From the NCBI RefSeq assembly GCF_013620795.1, contig NZ_LGLW01000006.1, positions 186,001 to 250,000 of the forward strand: 64,000 nucleotides of DNA. Reading direction: 5' to 3'. A program made the translations under genes and the position numbers. The stretch comes from Pseudomonas sp. Q2-TVG4-2 (GTDB lineage Bacteria; Pseudomonadota; Gammaproteobacteria; Pseudomonadales; Pseudomonadaceae). This document shows, piece by piece, positions 1 to 8,079 of this stretch (position 1 is the first letter of the stretch; each line of letters opens with the position of its first letter). Under the pieces are notes generated by a model that saw only the letters and a program-made list of their open reading frames with translations, ran no database searches and had not been told where the DNA came from.

Positions 1-872
1 CGTTGAATCGCCTCATTGACGAAGGCATCGCCGGAAACGTCGTCCCAGAGCACGTCGATCTTGTTCAGTACGGCGAACAAGTGGTTCTGGTTGCCGCCGT
101 CGAACTGACGGATGTGCTGCCGCCAGATATCCATGTCGCTGGCCGTCACGCCGGCATCGGCGGATAGCAGAAAGATCACCGCCTGGGCGTTCGGTAGCAT
201 CGACAGGGTGAGTTCCGGCTCGCTACCCAATGCATTCAGGCCGGGGGTGTCGAGAATACGCAGGCCTTGGCGCAACAGTGGATGATCGAAGTTGACCATG
301 GCGTGTCGCCAGGCGGGCACCATCACTTCGCCGGCAGTTTCCGATTGCTCCAGGGCGTCGGGGTGGAATCCGAGCTGGATGGCCTGTTCTTCAGGCAGCG
401 ACCTGGTGGCTGCGACCTGGATGAAGGCTTCGACCATGGCGTCCGGGTTGTCCGGATCCAGCGGGATATTTTTCCAGAAACGCGGGGTGCGCTTGAGCTG
501 GGCGATGCTGGTCTCTTCCAGGCGTGATTCGATAGGCAGCAAACGGATGTAGGAGCGTTCCGCGCGCGGATCGAAAAACAGTTCGGTCGGACACATGGTG
601 GTGCGACCAGCCCGTGACGGCAGTATGCGTTGGCCGTACCCGGAGAAAAACAGGCTGTTGATCAGTTCCGTCTTGCCCCGGGAAAACTCGCCGACAAAGG
701 CCAGTGTAATGTGATCGGTGCGCAGCAGTTTCAGCGCGCGCTCCAGTCTGGCATCGACCGTCTCGGAACTGAGGCGATTGTGTGTCAGCCAGCTGCGGTA
801 GCGAGTGATCTCTCGAATGAGGTCGCGCTTCCAGGTGACGTAGGCATCCACCTGCCGGTCGAGTCGTTCCAT
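1..872 (-). CDS. Dynamin-family GTPase, 3' end cut by the window edge
   Basis: The first 290 codons of a large GTPase read leftward off the window. Visible motifs are a P-loop GEFSRGKTEL (about residues 61-70), the G3 motif DTPG (about 208-211) and the G4 motif NKID (about 270-273). This is the dynamin-like (Dynamin_N) arrangement, with an N-terminal helical stretch before the G domain. The family remodels or guards membranes, but nothing here gives a specific substrate. The start is the ATG at 872 (MERLDRQVDAYV). It lies 112 nt beyond yggT on the same strand, so it could be co-transcribed. The rest of the protein cannot be judged. Confidence 0.85.
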   Translation of the reverse strand, partial: MERLDRQVDAYVTWKRDLIREITRYRSWLTHNRLSSETVDARLERALKLLRTDHITLAFVGEFSRGKTELINSLFFSGYGQRILPSRAGRTTMCPTELFFDPRAERSYIRLLPIESRLEETSIAQLKRTPRFWKNIPLDPDNPDAMVEAFIQVAATRSLPEEQAIQLGFHPDALEQSETAGEVMVPAWRHAMVNFDHPLLRQGLRILDTPGLNALGSEPELTLSMLPNAQAVIFLLSADAGVTASDMDIWRQHIRQFDGGNQNHLFAVLNKIDVLWDDVSGDAFVNEAIQ

Positions 873-899
873 GATCGTGCTGCATCCTGAAGGCGTAAT

Positions 900-922
900 C
901 GGGCGATTATCCCAGTCGCCCG
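900..922. terminator. Hairpin between yggT and the GTPase gene
   Basis: Perfect 7-bp inverted repeat CGGGCGA/TCGCCCG with a 9-nt loop in the 112-nt gap. There is no T-tract, so a terminator role is uncertain; it could equally be an operator. Confidence 0.3.
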
Positions 923-984
923 GTGCGCGTCAATGTAGCCGTTGTGAACTGCCGCCCAAAGGTCGCATCAGGCGAATGGCGGCG

Positions 985-1575
985 TCAGATCAGCGAACGA
1001 AGAATGTTGGGCATGTGCGTCATCATTGCCAGGTTATTAATGACCAGCATGTCCAGCAGCTTGATCGCGAGAAACGCAAAGATCGGCGAGATATCCAGTC
1101 CGCCGAGATTGGGCAGGAAGCGGCGGAACGGAGCGAGCGCCGGCTCGCAGATCTGGCTGACCAATTGCGCACCGGGGTTGTGGCTACCGGGCGCAACCCA
1201 GGACAGGATTACGCTGATGATCAATGCATAGAAGAAGATGTTAAGGAACAATCCGGTTACGCCAATGATCGCCCAGACCAATAGCTGCAGCGGGTTGCCA
1301 ATGCTGCCATAGGCGAGCATGAGGATCGCGCCCATCAGCAGCAGCTGGATTATGATCGCCAGCACCAGCGATGACAGGTCAATGCCGCCGATGCTTGGAA
1401 TCACGCGGCGCAACGGCCGTAGCAAGGGGTGCGTGGCGCGCACGATGAACTGGCTCAGCGGGTTGTAGAAATCAGCCCGAACCAACTGCAGGATAAAGCG
1501 CAACAGCACGATCAGCAGGTAGAGACTGCCGAGCGTCTGGATGATCAGGATCAGGGCTTGCGAGAGTTGTGACAT
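985..1575 (-). CDS. yggT: YggT family integral membrane protein
   Basis: A 196-residue protein with two YggT repeats, each with hydrophobic helices (for example LILIIQTLGSLYLLIVLLRFI near the start and a second set after about residue 95) and the FxNPLxQ/LRPLRRxIP-type segments after the first helix. The family is linked to osmotic resistance and to positioning of membrane complexes, with no biochemical role settled. It lies 9 nt after proC on the same strand, the usual yggS-proC-yggT order, so one operon is likely. Confidence 0.93.
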   Translation of the reverse strand: MSQLSQALILIIQTLGSLYLLIVLLRFILQLVRADFYNPLSQFIVRATHPLLRPLRRVIPSIGGIDLSSLVLAIIIQLLLMGAILMLAYGSIGNPLQLLVWAIIGVTGLFLNIFFYALIISVILSWVAPGSHNPGAQLVSQICEPALAPFRRFLPNLGGLDISPIFAFLAIKLLDMLVINNLAMMTHMPNILRSLI

Positions 1576-1584
1576 GAAGGCTCC

Positions 1585-2412
1585 TTAATTGCCCAGTTGT
1601 TCGGCGAGTTCGGCCGAGCGGTGTGCGGCTGCATTCATCGCTTGTTGAACCAAGGGCTCGAAGCCGCCCGCCTGGAAGGCTTTGATCGCCGCTTCGGTGG
1701 TTCCGTTCGGCGAGGTGACCCGGCGCCGCAGTTCCGCTGCTTCGAGGTCGCTTTCGCAGGCCATGCGGGCAGCGCCCAGCGCGGTATGCAGGGTGAGCTG
1801 CGCCGCGGTTTCGCGCGGCAGGCCGAGCTGCTCTCCGGCCGCGGTCATGGCTTCGATCATCAGGAAGAAGTACGCCGGGCCGCTGCCGGATACCGCAGTG
1901 ACGGCGTCGATCAATGCCTCCTTGTCTAGCCAGAGCGCCAGACCAACCGCCGACAGCAGCTGCTCGGCCTGCTGTTTCTGTGCGTCGCTGACCTGGGCAT
2001 TGGCAAACAGCCCGCTGACGCCCTGGCGCAGTAAGGATGGTGTATTCGGCATGCAGCGCACGATCGCTCGTGGCGTCTGCGCGCCCAGCCAATCCTGCAA
2101 ACTGGTGCAATTGATCCCGGCGGCGATCGACACGATCAGCTGATTCGCTTGCAGATGCCCGGCAAGGCCACGGCAGACCGCCTGCATCACCTGTGGCTTG
2201 ACTGCCAGCACGACGACATCGGCACCAGCCAAGGCCTGGCCGTTGTCCGCAAAAGTCTCGATGCCGTGGGTGGCCTGGAGCTCGGCGCGGTTGTCGGCGC
2301 CGGGATCGCTGGCACAGATGGAGGTGGCTGGGATGCCTTGGGCACGGAGCCCACCGATCAGGCTGGCAGCCATGTTGCCGCCGCCGATGAAGGCAATACG
2401 GGGTGTGCTCAT
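1585..2412 (-). CDS. proC: Pyrroline-5-carboxylate reductase
   Basis: Catalyses NAD(P)H-dependent reduction of pyrroline-5-carboxylate to proline, the last step of proline synthesis. The 275-residue protein has the N-terminal Rossmann glycine motif IAFIGGGNMA and the C-terminal signature around VSGSGPAYFFLMIEA and RRRVTSPNGTT, typical of P5CR. The ATG at 2412 (MSTPRIAFIGG) is preferred over an in-frame upstream ATG because it starts directly at the first beta strand, as in relatives. It sits 16 nt after yggS and before yggT. Confidence 0.96.
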   Translation of the reverse strand: MSTPRIAFIGGGNMAASLIGGLRAQGIPATSICASDPGADNRAELQATHGIETFADNGQALAGADVVVLAVKPQVMQAVCRGLAGHLQANQLIVSIAAGINCTSLQDWLGAQTPRAIVRCMPNTPSLLRQGVSGLFANAQVSDAQKQQAEQLLSAVGLALWLDKEALIDAVTAVSGSGPAYFFLMIEAMTAAGEQLGLPRETAAQLTLHTALGAARMACESDLEAAELRRRVTSPNGTTEAAIKAFQAGGFEPLVQQAMNAAAHRSAELAEQLGN

Positions 2413-2428
2413 GCGTGGGTTCCTTTGT

Positions 2429-3121
2429 TCATGCGGGCGGGCGGCCATAGTCTCGAGCACCGAACAGAGCGGTGCCGATACGGACCCAAGTGGCGCCTTC
2501 GGCGATGGCGGCCTCCAAGTCCTGGCTCATGCCCATGGAGAGAGTGTCGAGTTCGAGGTCGAGCTCGTTTTGCAGTTGACGCAGGCGGGCGAAAGCGGCG
2601 CGCTGCTCGGCGGGGTCGTCGGTCGGTTCGGGAATCGCCATCAGCCCGCGCAAACGGAGGCGGGGTAGGGCGGCAATGGCGTGGGCCAGTTCCGGTACAT
2701 CCTGCGGTTCGCAGCCGGACTTGCTGGCTTCGCCGCTAACGTTGACCTGCAGGCAGATATTCAGCGGTGGCAGTGATTCGGGACGCTGGTCGGAGAGCCG
2801 CTGAGCGATCTTCAGGCGGTCCACCGAATGAACCCAATCGAAGTGTTCGGCGATCGCCTTGGTTTTGTTTGACTGAATGGGGCCGATGAAATGCCAGGTG
2901 AGGGAGAGGCCGCCCAGGTCGGCCTGTTTGTCCAGCGCCTCCTGCAGGTAGTTCTCGCCAAAATCGCGCAGACCGGCATCGCTGGCCTGGCGAATGGCGT
3001 CGGCGGGCTGCGTCTTGCTCACGGCCAGTAGGCGCACCTCGTCGGGATCGCGCGCTACAGCTTGCGCCGCCTCACGGATGCGCGCTGCGACCTTTGCAAT
3101 ATTGTTCGCTATCGTGGACAT
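2429..3121 (-). CDS. yggS: YggS family pyridoxal phosphate homeostasis protein
   Basis: A 230-residue single-domain alanine-racemase-like fold III protein. LLAVSKTQPADAIRQ carries the PLP lysine, followed by the conserved FGENYLQEA and WHFIGPIQSNK blocks and, near the C terminus, SMGMSQDLEAAI and RIGTALFG. The family binds and buffers PLP rather than catalysing a known reaction. It is the first gene of the yggS-proC-yggT unit and diverges from pilT across a 66-nt gap. Confidence 0.95.
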   Translation of the reverse strand: MSTIANNIAKVAARIREAAQAVARDPDEVRLLAVSKTQPADAIRQASDAGLRDFGENYLQEALDKQADLGGLSLTWHFIGPIQSNKTKAIAEHFDWVHSVDRLKIAQRLSDQRPESLPPLNICLQVNVSGEASKSGCEPQDVPELAHAIAALPRLRLRGLMAIPEPTDDPAEQRAAFARLRQLQNELDLELDTLSMGMSQDLEAAIAEGATWVRIGTALFGARDYGRPPA

Positions 3122-3187
3122 TACCTGCGCCTGCCACCTTAGGGTCTGCGCGGCATTCTACCTGCTTGCTTGTAATTGGGGAGTCCC

Positions 3188-4222
3188 ATGGATATCACAG
3201 AACTGCTGGCCTTCAGTGCCAAGCAGGGTGCGTCTGATTTGCACCTGTCTGCCGGCCTGCCGCCGATGATCCGCGTCGACGGCGATGTGCGGCGAATCAA
3301 CCTGCCGGCGATGGACCACAAGCAGGTGCACGCGCTGATCTACGACATCATGAACGACAAGCAGCGCAAAGATTTCGAGGAATTCCTCGAGACCGACTTC
3401 TCGTTCGAAGTCCCTGGCGTGGCGCGCTTTCGGGTCAACGCGTTCAACCAGAATCGCGGTGCCGGTGCGGTGTTCCGGACCATTCCGTCGAAGGTGTTGA
3501 CCATGGAAGACCTCGGCATGGGCGAGGTCTTCCGCAAGATCACCGACGTCCCGCGTGGCCTGGTGCTGGTGACCGGTCCCACCGGCTCGGGCAAGTCGAC
3601 CACCCTGGCGGCCATGCTCGACTACCTGAACAACACCAAGTACCACCACATTCTCACCATTGAAGATCCGATCGAATTCGTTCACGAATCCAAGAAGTGC
3701 CTGGTCAACCAGCGCGAAGTGCACCGCGATACCCTGGGCTTCTCAGAAGCCTTGCGCTCGGCGCTGCGGGAAGACCCGGACATCATCCTTGTCGGCGAGA
3801 TGCGCGATCTGGAAACCATTCGCCTGGCGCTGACTGCCGCGGAAACCGGCCACCTGGTGTTCGGCACCCTGCACACCACCTCGGCGGCCAAGACGATCGA
3901 CCGCGTAGTCGACGTATTCCCTGCAGAAGAGAAATCCATGGTCCGCTCGATGCTATCCGAATCCCTGCAGGCGGTGATCTCCCAGACGCTGCTTAAGAAG
4001 GTCGGTGGCGGCCGGGTCGCGGCGCACGAGATCATGATCGGCACACCCGCGATCCGCAATCTGATCCGAGAAGACAAGGTGGCGCAGATGTATTCCTCGA
4101 TCCAGACCGGTGGATCGCTGGGTATGCAGACGCTTGACTCCTGTCTCAAGGGCTTGCTGGCCAAAGGGTTGGTCTCGCGCGATAGCGCCAAGGAAAAGGC
4201 CAAGCAGCCGGAAAACTTCTAA
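3188..4222 (+). CDS. pilT: Type IV pilus retraction ATPase PilT
   Basis: Cytoplasmic hexameric ATPase that depolymerises PilA and powers pilus retraction in twitching motility. The 344-residue protein has the N-terminal PAS-like domain, Walker A GPTGSGKST (130-138), the Asp box and Walker B region DPDIILVGEMRDLET, the His box GTLHTTSAAKTIDR, and the PilT C-terminal AIRNLIRE motif. The ATG at 3188 gives MDITELLAFSAKQ, the usual N terminus, with GGGAG just upstream; an in-frame start 12 nt upstream would add four residues. pilU follows after 78 nt. Confidence 0.98.
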   Translation: MDITELLAFSAKQGASDLHLSAGLPPMIRVDGDVRRINLPAMDHKQVHALIYDIMNDKQRKDFEEFLETDFSFEVPGVARFRVNAFNQNRGAGAVFRTIPSKVLTMEDLGMGEVFRKITDVPRGLVLVTGPTGSGKSTTLAAMLDYLNNTKYHHILTIEDPIEFVHESKKCLVNQREVHRDTLGFSEALRSALREDPDIILVGEMRDLETIRLALTAAETGHLVFGTLHTTSAAKTIDRVVDVFPAEEKSMVRSMLSESLQAVISQTLLKKVGGGRVAAHEIMIGTPAIRNLIREDKVAQMYSSIQTGGSLGMQTLDSCLKGLLAKGLVSRDSAKEKAKQPENF

Positions 4223-4300
4223 CCTACCGTAGGCTCGGCGGCGTTGTCGCCGGGCTTTCGCTTCGCTACGACGCGGCTACGCCAGACTACGAGAACGACG

Positions 4301-5446
4301 ATGGAATTCGAGAAACTGTTGCGCCTGATGGTGGAAAAGGGCGGCTCCGATCTGTTCATCACCGCTGGTGTGCCGCCTTCGATGAAGGTCAATGGCAAAA
4401 TCCTGCCGGTGAACAAGACACCAATGTCGCCGGAGATGACCCGCGAAACCGTGCATGCCGTGATGAACGAGCAACAGCGCCGCGAGTTCGCCGAAAACCA
4501 CGAATGCAACTTCGCCATCAGCGCGCGCGGCATCGGCCGTTTTCGTGTCAGCGCCTTCTATCAGCGCAATCTTGCCGGAATGGTGCTGCGCCGCATCGAA
4601 ACGAACATTCCGACGCTCGAAGAGCTCAAGCTACCGGACGTGTTGAAGAAGCTGGCGATGACCAAGCGTGGCTTGGTGCTATTCGTCGGTGCGACCGGCA
4701 CCGGCAAGTCCACGTCGCTAGCGGCGATGATCGGCTACCGCAACAAGAATTCCAGCGGTCACATCATTTCCATTGAAGACCCGATCGAGTTCATCCATCA
4801 GCACCAGAGTTGCATCGTCACTCAGCGTGAGGTCGGCATCGACACCGATTCCTTCGATGTGGCCCTGAAAAACACCCTGCGTCAGGCCCCTGACGTAATT
4901 CTCATCGGTGAGGTGCGGACCCGTGAAACCATGGATTACGCTGTGGCTTTCGCCGAAACCGGCCACCTCTGCCTGGCGACCCTGCACGCTAACAACGCCA
5001 ACCAGGCGCTGGACCGGATCATCAACTTCTTCCCTGCCGATCGTCAGCAGCAGGTCTGGATGGACCTCTCGTTGAACCTCAAGGCCATCGTCGCCCAGCA
5101 GCTGATTCCCACGCCGGATGGCAAGGGGCGCCGTGCTGTTATCGAAGTGCTGATCAACACGCCGTTGGCGGCCGATCTGATCCGCAAGGGCGAGGTGCAC
5201 GAACTTAAGTCACTGATGAAGCGCTCCACCGACCTCGGCATGCAGACCTTCGATCAGGCGCTCTACAACCTCTACGTGCAGGGTGAAATCACCTATGAGG
5301 ACGCTTTGCTCCACGCCGACTCGTCCAACGACCTGCGCCTGATGATCAAGCTGGGCTCGGAGACTGATGGCGAGCACCTGTCCAGCGTCTCGCAGGGACT
5401 GACCCTGGAAGCCAGCGACGACAATCCCGGTCGCAGCTTCCGCTGA
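4301..5446 (+). CDS. pilU: Type IV pilus retraction ATPase-like PilU
   Basis: Paralogue of PilT that assists retraction under load. The 381-residue protein has Walker A GATGTGKST (130-138), the Walker B region APDVILIGEVRTRET and the His box ATLHANNANQALDR, with a C-terminal tail longer than PilT. The start is the ATG at 4301 (MEFEKLLRLMVEKGG); an upstream in-frame extension lacks family similarity. Its stop codon abuts the stop codon of the convergent DUF4130 gene with no bases between. Confidence 0.97.
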   Translation: MEFEKLLRLMVEKGGSDLFITAGVPPSMKVNGKILPVNKTPMSPEMTRETVHAVMNEQQRREFAENHECNFAISARGIGRFRVSAFYQRNLAGMVLRRIETNIPTLEELKLPDVLKKLAMTKRGLVLFVGATGTGKSTSLAAMIGYRNKNSSGHIISIEDPIEFIHQHQSCIVTQREVGIDTDSFDVALKNTLRQAPDVILIGEVRTRETMDYAVAFAETGHLCLATLHANNANQALDRIINFFPADRQQQVWMDLSLNLKAIVAQQLIPTPDGKGRRAVIEVLINTPLAADLIRKGEVHELKSLMKRSTDLGMQTFDQALYNLYVQGEITYEDALLHADSSNDLRLMIKLGSETDGEHLSSVSQGLTLEASDDNPGRSFR

Positions 5447-6277
5447 TTAGATCTGTCCGGGCAGGCCGATGCGTTTACCCGGGCGGCTGGCAACACACTC
5501 GGCCTGGCCATCACGTTGGGCGCCGGCTCGGGCGCGGCTCATCAGCTGCGGAATTAACGGGCCTTCCGGCAGGTTTTTCCAGAAGCGTACGGGCAAGTTG
5601 CTCTGCATCACCTCGCGGTTGAGCCGTGCCGGGTTGAAGGTGCTTTCGTAGTAGGTTTTCCACAGTTGCGCGCCCGGATCTTGTGCGGTCTGTGCCAGCT
5701 GCCTCCAGGCGGGTGGGCAGGGCTCGGCGTAGTGCATGACCTGGCCATCCCATAGCACCGCGTCATCCGGTGTTGCGATCAGCCAGGAATGCAAGCCCAT
5801 CCGTTCGGCGAAATGGAGCGCCGCGCTGGGCAGGATATCGTGTGCAGGCTCGAACCAGGCCACATAGTCCGGGGCGTCTTTTGATTCCGTTGGACTGAAG
5901 CGGAGAAAGGCATGCAGATGGTGCGTTTCGCGGCGTACTGCCTTGATCCGCGCCTGAAGCTCGCTGCCATCGGCATCGCCGACCAGTCTCGCTGTTTGAT
6001 CACCTTTGGCGACTCGCCAGAGAATGCGATACAGCAAGCTCCAACGATCACCCGTGCGAAAGCGCGCAGCTGCCTCCAGTTCGGCTAGCAGTTGCCGTTG
6101 AATGCGTATCGGCCGGGGCTGCTCGATCAGCTCGAGCGCATCCGGCTGATCGAACAGACCACCCGGCGTGTCACCGCTTAGCCATTCCACCTGATGCGGT
6201 GCGACCCTGCCGAGCAGCAGACGGCGCGCGGCGGCGCGCCAACCATTGAAACTGCCATCAAAACGTACCTGGCGCAT
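5447..6277 (-). CDS. DUF4130 (TIGR03915-type) putative DNA metabolism protein, without a UDG domain
   Basis: A 276-residue protein with DUF4130 hallmarks: FDGSFNGW at the N terminus, IKAVRRETHHLHAFLRF, YVAWFEPAHDILPSAALHFAERM in the middle, and YYESTFNPARLN plus RFWKNLPEG near the C terminus. In many bacteria this domain is fused to a uracil-DNA-glycosylase-like UdgX module; here the chain ends shortly after the DUF4130 part. The ATG at 6277 overlaps the TGA of the upstream radical SAM gene by one base (TGATG), which implies translational coupling. A TTG at 6283 is an alternative start. The function is inferred to be DNA repair or modification together with the radical SAM partner; no activity is established from the sequence. 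Confidence 0.87.
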   Translation of the reverse strand: MRQVRFDGSFNGWRAAARRLLLGRVAPHQVEWLSGDTPGGLFDQPDALELIEQPRPIRIQRQLLAELEAAARFRTGDRWSLLYRILWRVAKGDQTARLVGDADGSELQARIKAVRRETHHLHAFLRFSPTESKDAPDYVAWFEPAHDILPSAALHFAERMGLHSWLIATPDDAVLWDGQVMHYAEPCPPAWRQLAQTAQDPGAQLWKTYYESTFNPARLNREVMQSNLPVRFWKNLPEGPLIPQLMSRARAGAQRDGQAECVASRPGKRIGLPGQI

Positions 6278-7500
6278 CACCAAAGCCCCATCTGTACGGG
6301 GCCTTCGCTGAGCTGCCGGCGCAAGGTGGCTGACTCACGGTAAGCCAGACTGGGTCGGTAGTCCTGGGTAATGACGAAAGGTTTGGCTTTCTCCAGCGAG
6401 CAGCGCAGGCGGGTCAGGTCTTCGAAGCGGATGTGCTTCTGCCGACGCAGGGCGACCAGGCGTTTGGCACTGAGTATCCCGATCCCAGGGACGCGTGCGA
6501 TCAGTGCGGGCTCGGCTCGGTTCAGATCCACCGGAAACTGGTCTCGATTGGACAGGGCCCAGGCCAGCTTGGGGTCGATGTCCAATGGCAGGTTGCCGGG
6601 GCCGCTGAGCAGTTCGCTGGCCTTGAAGCCATAGCCGCGCATCAGAAAGTCGGCCTGATACAGGCGATGCTCGCGCAGCAGCGGCGGTGCTTCGAAGGGT
6701 ACGGTCTTGGGGCTGTGCGGAATCGGGCTGAACGCCGAGTAGTAGACCCGGCGCAGACGGTAGTCGCCATACAGCGACTGAGCGGTATGGAGAATCGTGC
6801 TGTCGTCCGTAGCATCGGCACCGACGATCATCTGGGTACTCTGGCCCGCCGGAGCGAAGCGAGGCGCGCGTTTTTCCGCCTGGGCTTCGGTCTCGCCCTG
6901 GTGAATCGAACGCATCGCCTGTTTGATCGTCACGATCTGCTTCTCCGGCGCCAGGCGGATCAGGCTGGATTCGGTCGGCAGCTCGATGTTGACGCTGAGA
7001 CGGTCGGCGTAACGGCCTGCTTCTGCGATCAGAAGAGGGTCAGCATCGGGAATGGTTTTCAGGTGGATGTAGCCACGGAACTCGTGCTCCTCGCGTAGCA
7101 GCCTGGCCACGCGATTCAGCTGTTCCATGGTGTAGTCCGCCGAGCGAATGATGCCTGAGCTGAGGAACAGGCCGCTGATGCAGTTTCGGCGGTAGAAATC
7201 CAACGTCAGCGTCACTACCTCTTCCGGTGTGAAGCGAGCGCGGGGTACATCACTCGAGCGCCGATTAACACAGTACTGGCAGTCATACAGGCAGAAATTG
7301 GTCAGCAGAATCTTCAGCAGCGCTACGCAACGCCCATCCGGTGTAAAGCTGTGGCAGATGCCCATACCATCTGTGGCGCCGAGCCCGCTGCGGCCTTTCG
7401 AGCTGCGTTTTGGTGCGCTGCTGCTGGCGCATGACACGTCGTACTTCGCGGCGTCGGCCAGTACGCTGAGTTTCTCTATCAGTTGCATGAGGGCTGCCAT
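6277..7500 (-). CDS. Putative DNA modification/repair radical SAM protein (TIGR03916-type)
   Basis: A 407-residue radical SAM enzyme. The cluster motif is CLYDCQYC (C70, C74, C77), preceded by the family signature GICHSFTPDGRCVALLKILLTN. The N terminus ADAAKYDVSCASS is also typical. A helix-hairpin-helix-like segment (IARVPGIGILSAKRLVALRR) near the C terminus suggests DNA binding. The family occurs with DUF4130/UdgX proteins, and the downstream gene overlaps this one by one base. A second ATG at 7488 (MQLIEKLSVLAD) also fits the family start. A LexA-type palindrome lies only 4-19 nt upstream of the ATG at 7500, so SOS control is likely. The chemistry is unknown. Confidence 0.87.
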   Translation of the reverse strand: MAALMQLIEKLSVLADAAKYDVSCASSSAPKRSSKGRSGLGATDGMGICHSFTPDGRCVALLKILLTNFCLYDCQYCVNRRSSDVPRARFTPEEVVTLTLDFYRRNCISGLFLSSGIIRSADYTMEQLNRVARLLREEHEFRGYIHLKTIPDADPLLIAEAGRYADRLSVNIELPTESSLIRLAPEKQIVTIKQAMRSIHQGETEAQAEKRAPRFAPAGQSTQMIVGADATDDSTILHTAQSLYGDYRLRRVYYSAFSPIPHSPKTVPFEAPPLLREHRLYQADFLMRGYGFKASELLSGPGNLPLDIDPKLAWALSNRDQFPVDLNRAEPALIARVPGIGILSAKRLVALRRQKHIRFEDLTRLRCSLEKAKPFVITQDYRPSLAYRESATLRRQLSEGPVQMGLW

Positions 7501-7504
7501 AACA

Positions 7505-7520
7505 CTGTTTGTATGTACAG
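7505..7520 (-). promoter_or_regulatory. Candidate LexA (SOS) box upstream of the radical SAM/DUF4130 pair
   Basis: CTG-N10-CAG with an alternating AT-rich spacer; it reads CTGTTTGTATGTACAG on the plus strand. Over 20 positions it matches 16 of the E. coli-type LexA consensus, including both CTGT/ACAG ends. It lies immediately upstream of the start, where bound LexA would block the promoter or transcription start. A weak TTGTTC-N16/17 -35 element precedes it. Confidence 0.75.
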
Positions 7521-7624
7521 TATCACGATGGCGTGGCTGAACAACGCCCGCTCGGCAGAAGCTACAAGCAATCGGAATCGGATAAGCTCAACGGGCGTTA
7601 CCCAAACCAGACAGCGAGGCTCAG

Positions 7625-8023
7625 ATGCGGCAGAACACCCATAGCACCCTGATCGGTTATCTTCTGTGGATCTTTGGATTCCTCGGCTCCCACCGTTTCT
7701 ATTACGGCAAGCCGATCACTGGCACCATCTGGTTCTTCACCCTCGGCTTGTTCTTTGTCGGCTGGATCATCGATCTGTTTCTCATCCCGTCGATGGATCG
7801 GCAGGCCGACATGCGCTTCCAGCCGGGACCGATCGATTACACCGTGGCCTGGATCCTGCTGACCTTTCTCGGCGTGTTCGGCGTGCACCGTATGTATCAA
7901 GGCAAATGGATTACCGGCCTGATCTATCTGTGCACGGGCGGGCTGTTCTTCCTGGGCGTGCTCTATGATTTCTGGACGCTGAACAGCCAGATATCGATGC
8001 GCAACATGGAAAAGCGCTGGTAG
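7625..8023 (+). CDS. TM2 domain membrane protein
   Basis: A 132-residue membrane protein containing two TM2-like repeats. The first is LIGYLLWIFGFLGSHRFYYGK with GWIIDLFLIP; the second is WILLTFLGVFGVHRMYQGK with GVLYDFWTLN. Each repeat carries the GxHRFYxGK/GVHRMYQGK turn between hydrophobic helices, so about four transmembrane segments are expected. The cellular role of this family is unknown. It stands alone, divergent from the radical SAM gene and convergent with pyrC'. Confidence 0.85.
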   Translation: MRQNTHSTLIGYLLWIFGFLGSHRFYYGKPITGTIWFFTLGLFFVGWIIDLFLIPSMDRQADMRFQPGPIDYTVAWILLTFLGVFGVHRMYQGKWITGLIYLCTGGLFFLGVLYDFWTLNSQISMRNMEKRW

Positions 8024-8036
8024 CGGCGAGTCTCAA

Positions 8037-8068
8037 GGCGGCCTGGGCTTGCGAGCCGGGCCGCCTGA
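8037..8068. terminator. Hairpin between convergent TM2 gene and pyrC'
   Basis: Inverted repeat AGGCGGCC/GGCCGCCT around a short loop in the 56-nt convergent gap. It is GC-rich and has no clear T-tract; a bidirectional terminator is plausible. Confidence 0.5.
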
Positions 8069-8079
8069 GCATCATCGAG

